The notes beneath the pieces are model-generated. The model had not been told where the DNA came from and made no database searches. It saw only the letters and a list, made by a program, of their open reading frames with translations. Shown here piece after piece: positions 18,004-25,887 of a DNA stretch of 64,000 nt. The stretch's first letter is position 1. The number at the start of each line of letters is the position of its first letter. The stretch is from the NCBI RefSeq assembly GCF_000829675.1, contig NZ_BBRX01000021.1, positions 57,572-121,571 of the forward strand, in the 5' to 3' direction. Made by a program: the position numbers and the translations under genes. Origin of the DNA: Acinetobacter rudis. GTDB taxonomy: Bacteria > Pseudomonadota > Gammaproteobacteria > Pseudomonadales > Moraxellaceae.

Positions 18004-19041
18004 TTATTTAAAACTCCAGCGCTCTGGATTTTTAAAAAAATTAGGGATTATATACCGGCCAGAAGACTCTTTATTACAATGATAAATAAACATGGCTAGA
18101 CTCAGGTCAAGGACGCCCAAACCAAAGGGTGAAAAAATGGTCGCTTTTCTTTTATCTAGAGTTATTTCATTATTTATAACTTGTGACAAGGTGCCATTTA
18201 TAAAATCACGGTGAGCGTATTTTTGTTCTGCTAAATGCGCAGATGTATTTGCTTTCATACAATGTTCAATATCATCTAAAACATTATTACTGTTTAGAAT
18301 AATTTCAGGAGATAAATCACGTAAGGATATATTCAGTATGAGTTGTTGCGGTGCAAATCTAAAATCACCCGTTACATATGGAGAAGTGGCAGTCGTTGAA
18401 AAAAGGACAATATCCGCTGACAATGATTCCTCTAAATTAGAGACGACACGAACTGAGCAAGTTTTTTTCAGGTTTAAACTTTTGAAAAAATTGATACGAT
18501 GCTCTTCAGAAAGATCATAAATTAATATTTCATCAAAGCACCAACCATCATCGATAAAAAAAGTCAAAATCGTGCGAGCAATGATCCCACTGCCGATAAT
18601 GGATAGACTCTTTGATTTTTTTCCTTTTGTACTTAAATATTGAGCAGCCAGTACGGCAGATGCGGCAGTTCTTGCTGCGCTAATTTGAGATGCTTCCAAA
18701 CAGACAAAAGGATATCCAGTCTTATAATCATTCAATATAATTACTGCAGATGCACGTTGTAAATTTTTATCTATATTCAATGGATAGCTAGCGATCCACT
18801 TAATACCAGAAACACAAACATGAATTTCAGGATCATCTATAGCTGCTGGTAATGCAATAATTCTTGCTTCTGGTTTATTCTTAAAATGTAAAAAATAACT
18901 ATCAGGATTTTCTGTTTTACCTAAATGATGAGTAAGGTAAGTTTGACTTATAAGTTTAATAATCGCTCTACGAGAAGTGGAAATAACATCATTTATATAA
19001 TCGCCAGAAATTATTTCAAAAGAAAACTGTTTATCCTGCAT
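18004..19041 (-). CDS. sbnB: SbnB-like 2,3-diaminopropionate biosynthesis dehydrogenase
   Basis: 345 residues of the ornithine cyclodeaminase/mu-crystallin fold. IIALPA, VSGIKWIASYPLN, ILNDYKTGYPFVCLEASQISAARTAAS (split by domain) and the dinucleotide loop SIIGSGIIART follow SbnB closely. In staphyloferrin B synthesis SbnB oxidatively cleaves N-(1-amino-1-carboxyl-2-ethyl)-glutamate into L-2,3-diaminopropionate and 2-oxoglutarate with NAD. The start overlaps the end of the sbnA-like gene by 11 bases, so the two are translationally coupled, as in known diaminopropionate clusters. Function is assigned with good confidence from the pair. Confidence 0.9.
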   Translation of the reverse strand: MQDKQFSFEIISGDYINDVISTSRRAIIKLISQTYLTHHLGKTENPDSYFLHFKNKPEARIIALPAAIDDPEIHVCVSGIKWIASYPLNIDKNLQRASAVIILNDYKTGYPFVCLEASQISAARTAASAVLAAQYLSTKGKKSKSLSIIGSGIIARTILTFFIDDGWCFDEILIYDLSEEHRINFFKSLNLKKTCSVRVVSNLEESLSADIVLFSTTATSPYVTGDFRFAPQQLILNISLRDLSPEIILNSNNVLDDIEHCMKANTSAHLAEQKYAHRDFINGTLSQVINNEITLDKRKATIFSPFGLGVLDLSLAMFIYHCNKESSGRYIIPNFFKNPERWSFK

Positions 19042-20026
19042 AACCTATGTCCTTTATCTCTTTATTTATTGTTTTCCAATTCGAACCATAGGTCTGATCA
19101 CACCATTCATCGTTATATACTGTATCTAAATATCCAGTACCGAGATCGGGTGAAATAACAACTATAGTCGCGTCTTGTTTTTTTAAGATATCTTTCTGCA
19201 TATATTTCACTGCAGCGAGTACTGTCCCAGTAGATGCACCGCCAACATAACCAAAGCGAAGAGCAATTTCACGACACATCATGATAGTTTCTGTTTCTGG
19301 TACTTGAATCATCCTATTCACTAGGTGTTTTTGGAAAAAGTAGGGCTGAATGCTAGAGCCTAAGCCTGGTAAATAACGTGCTTGGCTTGGTGTACCAAAA
19401 GTAATTGAACCGATTGAATCAACAGCTATTAACTTGGTTTCTGGAGAGTGCTGATGAAAATACTGTGCACAGCCAACCAAAGTACCTGTAGTGCCTGCGC
19501 CTATAAAGAGGTAATCAACTTTTTTAAACTCATTTAAAATAGATTTGGCTGTCATTTTTGCATGAATATTAGGGTTTGATCTATTTTGATATTGATTCAA
19601 CCAAACTAAGTCAGGGTCATTACTGGTAGCCTCTTTGATGTAAGCTAATCGATTAGCGAGGTAACCTCCTTGATCATCTTTCTGCTCTATAATTACGATT
19701 TGAGTACCTAATGCACGCATCATTTTAATATTTTGTCGAGAGGTGTTCTTATCGACCACACAAATAAAATGAAATCTTTTTGCCGCGGCGATAACACTTA
19801 AAGCAACTCCGAGATTCCCTGAACTTGACTCTATAAACCGTTTGGATTGATTCAATCCTTTATTATCAATAGCATCTTGTATTAATGCTGCTGCAGTTTT
19901 CATTTTTATCGAACCACCTGTATTCATGCCTTCTATTTTCAAAAAGACATCTATGTGTTCACAAAATTTATGAAACTTAATAAATACATTGTCATTGATT
20001 ATTTTATCTATTGAATTATATAGCAT
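19031..20026 (-). CDS. sbnA: SbnA-like 2,3-diaminopropionate biosynthesis PLP enzyme
   Basis: 331 residues of the cysteine-synthase fold. The PLP lysine is K41 in GGSIKMKTA, the substrate loop is SSGNLG, and the phosphate cup is GAGTTGTLVG. SbnA-type enzymes replace the phosphate of O-phospho-L-serine with glutamate, making the precursor that SbnB cleaves. Pairing with the overlapping sbnB-like gene distinguishes it from plain cysteine synthase. It is the first gene of the island; GAGGTAATAAAA precedes the ATG. The upstream 400 bases would carry the promoter. Confidence 0.9.
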   Translation of the reverse strand: MLYNSIDKIINDNVFIKFHKFCEHIDVFLKIEGMNTGGSIKMKTAAALIQDAIDNKGLNQSKRFIESSSGNLGVALSVIAAAKRFHFICVVDKNTSRQNIKMMRALGTQIVIIEQKDDQGGYLANRLAYIKEATSNDPDLVWLNQYQNRSNPNIHAKMTAKSILNEFKKVDYLFIGAGTTGTLVGCAQYFHQHSPETKLIAVDSIGSITFGTPSQARYLPGLGSSIQPYFFQKHLVNRMIQVPETETIMMCREIALRFGYVGGASTGTVLAAVKYMQKDILKKQDATIVVISPDLGTGYLDTVYNDEWCDQTYGSNWKTINKEIKDIGYAG

Positions 20027-20432
20027 TTTTATTACCTCATAATATGCAATTAGATTTCAATAATTGAATTAATTTTTTATTAGAAGCCACTTAACACTTT
20101 ATATTCTTATTAATGGATTATTACTTTATTTTTATAAAAAATTTACATTATGAAGAATATAATTACTCATGAAAAATAGATATCAATTTTATACTCATAA
20201 AATTGCAAAAATAATCAGTATGATATTGAAATATTACGCGATTAAATACAGCATTAAACAGGCTGAAAATATAAATTTTTCTTTTATTTTTTGAAAATTA
20301 TTAACACTTAAAAACTTTATTATTCTTAAGTGTTTTCAATCAAATAATATAAGTTATGTTGTCAGCTGAGCACCCACCTACTTAGATAACTAGGTAGATG
20401 AGATGATTTCTGATTTTCAGTATCTAAAAAGT
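20027..20432. other. AT-rich intergenic region between the sulfur module and sbnA
   Basis: About 400 bases without a gene. It includes two inverted repeats: AACACTTAA/TTAAGTGTT (20303-20334) and CCTACTTAG/CTAGGTAG (about 20376-20398), the latter downstream of the SfnB-like gene. Neither has a convincing T-run. The promoter of the diaminopropionate genes should be here. Confidence 0.5.
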
Positions 20433-21656
20433 TTAAAAATAGACGTTATTGGGAAGGTCTTGTTCGTTAACCAATAAATTTCCGATTGCGTAAGCTTTGA
20501 AACTTGCAGGATTGTGAGAACTTAAAGTCCGGATGTTACGCCAATGACGATCTAGGTCGTATTTTAAACGTGTCGAAGATGCGCCAGTTACATCAAAGAG
20601 TTTAGTTGCTGCTGCCAAGGCTAAAGGCTCTATTGCAATTTTTACTAAAGAGGCTTCAAGTGCAGCCTGATGACTGAGATGATAATCTGACACTCCATTG
20701 ACTGTTGATTTAAACGCAATATCTTGCGCATGTGCTGCATTGAGTACAGCATTTTCAATGATATAAGCATTTGCCGCAATCTCCCCTACGGTTTCAAGTA
20801 ATAACGGATCTTGTCGAGGATTAGGATTCACTGCATAAATAAAAGTACGTTTTCGGTTTTGAACCAACTCAGTTGCTTCACGTGATATTGCCTTAACTAT
20901 TCCAGCAATAATTGCGTGTAAAAATAATTGAGTAAATGGCTTAAATTTGACTTGTTCAGGAGATATTGGATTAATTTCAGACTCAAACACTTTTACATTT
21001 TCAAATAATGTTGTGCCGCTGGCTGTAAATTTTTGACCAATACCATCCCAATCATCTAGACGTTGAACTCCTTCTCTATTGGTAGGAATAATGACTGAAA
21101 GAGCTTCTCCTTGTTCGTTATTAACTCTAGTAGAAACATAATCTGCATATAAGGTTCCTGTAGAAAATATTTTCGTACCAGACACGGTGTAGTGTTCGCC
21201 TACACTTATTAATTTTGTTTGATATTCGCCACTACCGACTACAGTTTTATTTACTGGCTCTGTATATGCATTGCCGACGATGGCACCTTTAGCAAACTCT
21301 GTAATCCAAAAGTTTTGGAACTTGTGATCTGTTGAACGTAATACTTCTTCAACAAACTGATAATGTGAGCGTAATATTTGTGGTAGATCATTATCATATT
21401 GGGCAATTTCAATTAGAACTTTAAAGAGTTCCTCAATACTTAAGCCCTTTCCACCAAACTCGACTGGTAAGCGTAATGCACCAAGTTTTAAAGCCTTAAC
21501 TTGAGCTACAGCATTAAAAGGTGCAGCTCCGCCCAGTGCCTGACGTTCTTGAGTATCTTTCTTTAAAAAGTCCAAAAAATTAAGAAATTCTTCACTTTGA
21601 ATATAGCTGTATTTACGGCTTATAGTATTTCGACTTGGATCAATTAGAACTGTCAT
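20433..21656 (-). CDS. SfnB-like acyl-CoA dehydrogenase-fold flavin oxidoreductase (sulfur acquisition)
   Basis: 407 residues of the acyl-CoA dehydrogenase/DszC fold. LGALRLPVEFGGKGLS, ILRSHYQFVEEVLR, VGNAYTEP and the C-terminal RHWRNIRTLSSHNPASFKAYAIGN match the SfnB/DszC desulfurisation group. Such enzymes use reduced flavin to oxygenate organosulfur compounds or assist their breakdown under sulfate limitation. The ATG at 21656 lies inside the end of the preceding monooxygenase gene (17-base overlap) and matches the family start; a longer reading lacks family similarity. Followed by no further gene on this strand for 400 bases. The substrate cannot be told from sequence. Confidence 0.8.
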   Translation of the reverse strand: MTVLIDPSRNTISRKYSYIQSEEFLNFLDFLKKDTQERQALGGAAPFNAVAQVKALKLGALRLPVEFGGKGLSIEELFKVLIEIAQYDNDLPQILRSHYQFVEEVLRSTDHKFQNFWITEFAKGAIVGNAYTEPVNKTVVGSGEYQTKLISVGEHYTVSGTKIFSTGTLYADYVSTRVNNEQGEALSVIIPTNREGVQRLDDWDGIGQKFTASGTTLFENVKVFESEINPISPEQVKFKPFTQLFLHAIIAGIVKAISREATELVQNRKRTFIYAVNPNPRQDPLLLETVGEIAANAYIIENAVLNAAHAQDIAFKSTVNGVSDYHLSHQAALEASLVKIAIEPLALAAATKLFDVTGASSTRLKYDLDRHWRNIRTLSSHNPASFKAYAIGNLLVNEQDLPNNVYF

Positions 21657-23019
21657 TTTCAACCTCGATTTGATGATGATGTGAGATATGTCGTGGAGAA
21701 ATTCTATTTCCATGATTAAATAAGCGATCTCTAAATGAAGTATCGCTATATGCTGTACGGTAACGGCCCCTTTTTTGCAGTTCTGGTATGACCAACTCAA
21801 CCACGTCTTTTAAAGTAGCTGGGGTGATCGCTTGATAAATATTAAATCCATCGAGATCGGTGTATTCGATTAACTCTTCAATCTGGTCTGCAATTTCTTC
21901 AGGAGTACCAACGATTAAAATAGAACGCGCACCAAACTTTGATAATTCATCTTTTACATCAGCAACGGTATAGTCTGTTTTGTGATTATAAAATTGCGCT
22001 GTAGATTGGTTGCCCTCCGAATGCCTTTGCCCAAATAGGTCCTTATTCGCTAATGAACCAAGATCAATTCCTGTACTTCCAGAGAATTGAATAAACGATG
22101 CTTCAGGCAAAAAATAACGATTTAATTCATCTAACTTTTGAGACGCTTCAAGATCAGTTTGGGCAACGACGATTGTCAGTGACCCAAAAGTTTTAATATC
22201 CGAAGCAAAACGTCCATTTTCGATAGCAAACTGTCTGATTTTTTGTACTGTTTTTTTGATTTGTTCAGGTTCTTGTCCGCCCACAAAAACACCTTCTGCA
22301 TGTTTGGCTGCAAACTTTTGCCCTGTAGTCGATGATCCTGCTTGAAAAAGCACAGGAGTTCTTTGAATGGATGGCTCGCTCGAATGTGGACCTCGAACCT
22401 TGAAATACTGGCCAGCATGATCGATGGTATGTACTTTATTGGGGTCAGCATATTGGTAATTGGACTTATCTGCCAAAACAGCATCATCCTCCCAACTATG
22501 CTCCCAAAGTTTGTAACATACGGCTAAAAACTCGTTGGCAATTTCATAGCGCTTTTCATGAGGAATGATTGCATCATGTCCATGATTGAGTGCCGCTGAC
22601 TCAAGTGCGGAAGTCACTACATTCCAAGCAACACGACCATTTGATAAGTGATCGATGGTGGAAAAACGACGAGCCAAGTTAAATGGATCTTCATAACTTG
22701 TCGAAGCACTTACAGCAAAACCTAAATGCTTTGTTACACCAAGCATTAAACCGACATTGATAAAGGGATCATTGATCGGCGTTTGCATACCTCGTCTAAT
22801 TGCAGCGTCATAAGAACCTTGATATGGTTCGTAGACACCACCAATATCCGCAAGGAAAATTGCATCAAATAGACCTTTCTCAAGTAACTTTGCCAAATTT
22901 ACCCAATACTCTGCTGTTTTATAGTGAATACGTTGATCATCTGGATGTGTCCATAAACCATGCGCCATGTGATTCACAGTATTCATCTCAAAGGCATTAA
23001 AATGTATTTGTTTTTTCAC
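21640..23019 (-). CDS. FMN-dependent monooxygenase, NtaA/SnaA/DszA (bacterial luciferase-like) family
   Basis: 459 residues. The N-terminus KKQIHFNAFEMNTVNHMAHG and the segments VAWNVVTSALESAALNHG, PVLFQAGSSTTGQKFAAKHAE and the long C-terminal GFNIYQAI / RGRYRTAY tail are typical of NtaA/DszA-type two-component flavin monooxygenases. These take FMNH2 from a separate reductase and attack organosulfur or amino-polycarboxylate compounds. It starts with GTG at 23019, supported by AAGGAG seven bases upstream and by family alignment. The neighbours are a MetQ-type binding lipoprotein upstream (15 bases) and an SfnB-like enzyme downstream, so organosulfur use is the likely role. Confidence 0.85.
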   Translation of the reverse strand: MKKQIHFNAFEMNTVNHMAHGLWTHPDDQRIHYKTAEYWVNLAKLLEKGLFDAIFLADIGGVYEPYQGSYDAAIRRGMQTPINDPFINVGLMLGVTKHLGFAVSASTSYEDPFNLARRFSTIDHLSNGRVAWNVVTSALESAALNHGHDAIIPHEKRYEIANEFLAVCYKLWEHSWEDDAVLADKSNYQYADPNKVHTIDHAGQYFKVRGPHSSEPSIQRTPVLFQAGSSTTGQKFAAKHAEGVFVGGQEPEQIKKTVQKIRQFAIENGRFASDIKTFGSLTIVVAQTDLEASQKLDELNRYFLPEASFIQFSGSTGIDLGSLANKDLFGQRHSEGNQSTAQFYNHKTDYTVADVKDELSKFGARSILIVGTPEEIADQIEELIEYTDLDGFNIYQAITPATLKDVVELVIPELQKRGRYRTAYSDTSFRDRLFNHGNRISPRHISHHHQIEVENDSSN

Positions 23020-23034
23020 ACCTTTCTCCTTTGA

Positions 23035-23877
23035 TTATTTTTTCCAGATGATGAAATCTGCATAATTTTTCGTGACAAAATCATAGGCAGGTTGTGAGTC
23101 AAAGAATTGCTGGACTTTGATAACGGCAGGTTTTTTTGCAGAGTCAGAATTTGCGACTAAAACAGCAGCCCATTTTTTTGCAGCTTGATCTTTTAACAGC
23201 GCATCTCGATTAGGAATCAATCCAGCGCGATCAGCATAAACCCCAGTAATGACTGTTAAATCTGAATCACGATATGCTGTAGGTAACATCGGCTGTTCCA
23301 CTTCTACAAATTTATAATGATGTGGATTTGATATAATATCGCGTTGACTAACTTGATGATCCGCTGCATGTTCTTTGAGTTTAATGAGCTGTCCTTGCGC
23401 TAAAAGTTCAAGCGCACGTGCATTATTCGCAGGATCACCAGGAATGGTCACCGTTGCACCATTAGGCAGTTCAGTTAAGGATTTATACTTAACTGAATAC
23501 ACTCCGAAAATGGTGTTGAAGGTATAAGCAATCGGTTTAAGATCCCAATTATTTTTTATACGAACCGAGTCAAGATAAGCTTCATGCTGGTAATAATTTA
23601 AATCATATTGTTTTTCAGCAACGACTCGATTAATGCTTAGCGGATCTGTTAAGTAAGTAATCTCCAATTTTACATTTTGTTTTTTTAACTCTTCTTTAGC
23701 ATATTCCAGCAAACTAGAATAAGGTTTGGTATCTGTTGCTACAACCGTAACCACCTCATTGACTTGGACATTGCTTGATGGCGAGTTCGTCTGATTTTCA
23801 CTTTTTGAGCAAGCAGTGAGTACAAATGTCGTGCTGAGTGTAAAAATAACAGCGAAAGATTTATTTAAATGATGCAT
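23035..23877 (-). CDS. MetQ/NlpA-family substrate-binding lipoprotein
   Basis: 280 residues. A lipoprotein signal ends in the lipobox LTAC with Cys23. The mature protein has the NlpA/MetQ fold: DLNYYQHEAYLDS, VTIPGDPANNARALELL, NPHHYKFVEVEQPMLP and VTGVYADRAGL. Known members bind methionine, methionine sulfoxide or other organosulfur compounds for the MetNI importer. It stands between the permease gene (15 bases upstream) and the FMN monooxygenase gene, which suggests a substrate degraded by the latter rather than only methionine. Confidence 0.85.
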   Translation of the reverse strand: MHHLNKSFAVIFTLSTTFVLTACSKSENQTNSPSSNVQVNEVVTVVATDTKPYSSLLEYAKEELKKQNVKLEITYLTDPLSINRVVAEKQYDLNYYQHEAYLDSVRIKNNWDLKPIAYTFNTIFGVYSVKYKSLTELPNGATVTIPGDPANNARALELLAQGQLIKLKEHAADHQVSQRDIISNPHHYKFVEVEQPMLPTAYRDSDLTVITGVYADRAGLIPNRDALLKDQAAKKWAAVLVANSDSAKKPAVIKVQQFFDSQPAYDFVTKNYADFIIWKK

Positions 23878-23892
23878 ATGATGCCCTAATGA

Positions 23893-24558
23893 TTAAATAC
23901 GTTTATCTAGAATACGAACAAAGTAATTGCCAATAATTTGAAGTGCCTGCACGATCACGATAATGATTGCTACAGTAAAAATAAGAATCTCAGTTTCAAA
24001 ACGGTAGAATCCGTAGCGAATTGCAAAATCACCGATCCCCCCTCCACCGACTATTCCCACAATGGTTGAGTATGAAAAGTAGCTAATGGTTACGATCGTG
24101 ATAGCATTTACAATATTTGAACGAGCTTCTGAAAATAGCACCTTGGTTACGATTTGATATCGAGTTGCCCCCATAGATTGTGCAGCTTCGATTACACCTC
24201 GATTTACCTCTAGCAAGGCCGACTCAACAAATCGAGCAAAATAAGGTACACAGCTTATGGTTAATGGCACTATTGCGGCACTGGTTCCTATCGAAGAGCC
24301 GACAATAAAACGACTAATCGGCACAACAGCGATTGCCAATATCAGAAATGGGAATGACCGAATAAAGCTCACTACCGAGTTTAAGATTGAATTGACCCAT
24401 TTATTTTCTGCAAAAGAACCTTCACGGCTAATATAAAGAAGTGTTCCAACGAATAAACCCAACAGCACACCAAGAAAAACTGTAATTGAAACCATATATA
24501 ATGTTTCAAATAATGCTTTTTTGATTTCTGGTAAAATAGGGATAATTGAACTAAGCAT
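23893..24558 (-). CDS. MetI-like ABC transporter permease
   Basis: 221 residues with five membrane segments and the ABC permease EAA loop (VIEAAQSMGATRYQIVTKVLF). The family marks SFIRSFPFLILAIAVVPISR and GGGGIGDFAIRYGFYRF are those of MetI. It would pair with the ATPase encoded immediately upstream. The ATG at 24558 overlaps the ATPase stop by eight bases and has GAGAG upstream; a GTG four codons earlier is a weaker choice. Confidence 0.85.
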   Translation of the reverse strand: MLSSIIPILPEIKKALFETLYMVSITVFLGVLLGLFVGTLLYISREGSFAENKWVNSILNSVVSFIRSFPFLILAIAVVPISRFIVGSSIGTSAAIVPLTISCVPYFARFVESALLEVNRGVIEAAQSMGATRYQIVTKVLFSEARSNIVNAITIVTISYFSYSTIVGIVGGGGIGDFAIRYGFYRFETEILIFTVAIIIVIVQALQIIGNYFVRILDKRI

Positions 24559-25330
24559 ATTTTCTCTCACTATTTTGATGTTTTATTTCATTAAATAGTA
24601 TTTTAGAAATAAGTGACTTAGGCTCTTGCTGATGTATTTCATTTAAATCAAAGGATTCAACTATTTCACCATTTTCCATTACAGATACACGATTACAAAT
24701 ATCATGAATCAATTGCATTTCATGAGTAACGATAATGATCGTAATACCTAATTGCTCATTAATTTTTTTCAGATATTTCAAAATTAATTGCTTGGTTTGT
24801 GGATCAACTGCTGAAGTAGGCTCATCACAAAGTAGGATTTTAGGTTGAGATGCTATAGCACGAGCAATAGCCACGCGTTGTTTTTGCCCACCACTGAGTT
24901 TTGCTGGATACACATTGATTTTATCTTCTAAATCAACGATTTTTAGACATTCTAATGCAATTTTCTTTCTCTCTTTACGTGCAACACCTGCAAACTCTAG
25001 AGGCAGTTCAACATTCTCAAGTGCTGTTTTATTTTGAAGTAAATTAAAATGTTGAAAAATCATTCCAATATTTTTACGTTGCTTGAGTAAATCTTTATTT
25101 GAAAGTGTTAGCAGTGATTGATTAAATACCTGGATATCACCTTGATCGGGTACTTCCAATAAATTAATCATTCTTAATAAAGTTGACTTTCCTGCTCCAC
25201 TAAAACCAATAATCCCATAGATATCTTTTTCTTTAATATCTAATGAAACCTGATTAACTGCTTTAAATTTACCATCATTGGTTTTGAACTCTTTATCAAC
25301 TTTTGATATGTTCACTACAATATTACTCAT
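24551..25330 (-). CDS. MetN-like ABC transporter ATP-binding protein, short form
   Basis: 259 residues. Walker A GFSGAGKST, Q-loop FQHFNLL, signature LSGGQKQRVAIARA, Walker B ILLCDEPTSAVDP and the H-loop THEM are all present. Typical MetN is about 340 residues because of a C-terminal NIL/ACT-like domain that binds methionine and inhibits transport; here the chain ends shortly after the nucleotide-binding domain, so trans-inhibition should be absent. The ATG at 25330 has GGGAG upstream. It heads the operon ATPase-permease-lipoprotein-monooxygenase-SfnB. Confidence 0.85.
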   Translation of the reverse strand: MSNIVVNISKVDKEFKTNDGKFKAVNQVSLDIKEKDIYGIIGFSGAGKSTLLRMINLLEVPDQGDIQVFNQSLLTLSNKDLLKQRKNIGMIFQHFNLLQNKTALENVELPLEFAGVARKERKKIALECLKIVDLEDKINVYPAKLSGGQKQRVAIARAIASQPKILLCDEPTSAVDPQTKQLILKYLKKINEQLGITIIIVTHEMQLIHDICNRVSVMENGEIVESFDLNEIHQQEPKSLISKILFNEIKHQNSERKYA

Positions 25331-25711
25331 ATTAACACTCCCTACTATTTGAAAATCATAAAGAAAAGTGATCAATAAAATAATCAAATATTTAATATTT
25401 GTTTTATTTAAATATGAATATAGATTTTAAATATAAAATTATTCAGGATAACTATAAGACTAATTTTTGATATTTATTTTTGAGTTTATGCAGTGCTGTT
25501 ATGCAAATATTTATAAGTTAAATTTATTCTAAGAGAATCAAAAAAAATATGTAAACTAGGCATAAGATTTATCTAGTGCTAAAAATCTATTTAGTCAGAT
25601 CATATGTAAATAGCTATTATTGAGCAGACATTAAAAGTTTTTACAGAAAATTTATTAAAAATGAGTGATGTCTTTTGTAAAGCAAAGCCACTGCAAGGGT
25701 AAAAGCCATTT
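25331..25711. other. AT-rich region upstream of the metN-like gene
   Basis: No intact gene. It should contain the minus-strand promoter of the sulfur module. Its right part merges into the decayed IclR fragment. No riboswitch or clear sigma-54 site was recognised. Confidence 0.5.
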
Positions 25712-25804
25712 GGCACAGTCAGTATTGCGGGGCCATCATTTCGTCTTAATCAACAACGAGTGCAAGAGCTGGCATCAGCATTAATGCGTACGGCGGAAAA
25801 GTGA
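25712..25804 (+). pseudogene. C-terminal fragment of an IclR-family regulator
   Basis: The frame reads FGTVSIAGPSFRL then a helix ending MRTAEK and a stop. This is the end of the effector-binding domain of an IclR regulator. Just upstream, the same frame has a stop within what looks like the preceding GKPFGT turn, and no more of the protein is recognisable. It lies where quiA and then the pob genes follow quiX in Acinetobacter baylyi ADP1, so it may be a deletion scar, but which IclR gene it came from is unknown. Confidence 0.65.
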
Positions 25805-25841
25805 GGTGAAATTATTCATCTAGCCCATCTTTAAAACCAAA

Positions 25842-25874
25842 GGGAGTTCAGCACAGAAAATGCGCTGAATTTCC
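25842..25874 (-). terminator. Possible terminator after quiX
   Basis: GGGAGTTCAGC and GCTGAATTTCC face each other over 11 bases, just past the porin stop. On the minus strand the stem has two mismatches and is followed by TTTGGTTTT. Moderate to low confidence. Confidence 0.35.
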
Positions 25875-25887
25875 TGCTCTAATAAAT

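Noticed and set aside
10967..20026. Staphyloferrin B-type siderophore cluster
   Set aside because: SbnA, SbnB and citrate synthase suggest it, but there are no IucA/IucC-type synthetases, no PLP decarboxylase and no TonB receptor or siderophore exporter in the island.
20303..20398. Terminators upstream of sbnA
   Set aside because: Two short inverted repeats exist but lack T-runs in the right direction; kept only as notes on the spacer.
25711..25728. Sigma-54-like promoter TGGCAC with a following TTGC
   Set aside because: Spacing is wrong (GG to GC 13 instead of 10 bases) and it lies within the IclR remnant on the opposite strand to the sulfur operon.
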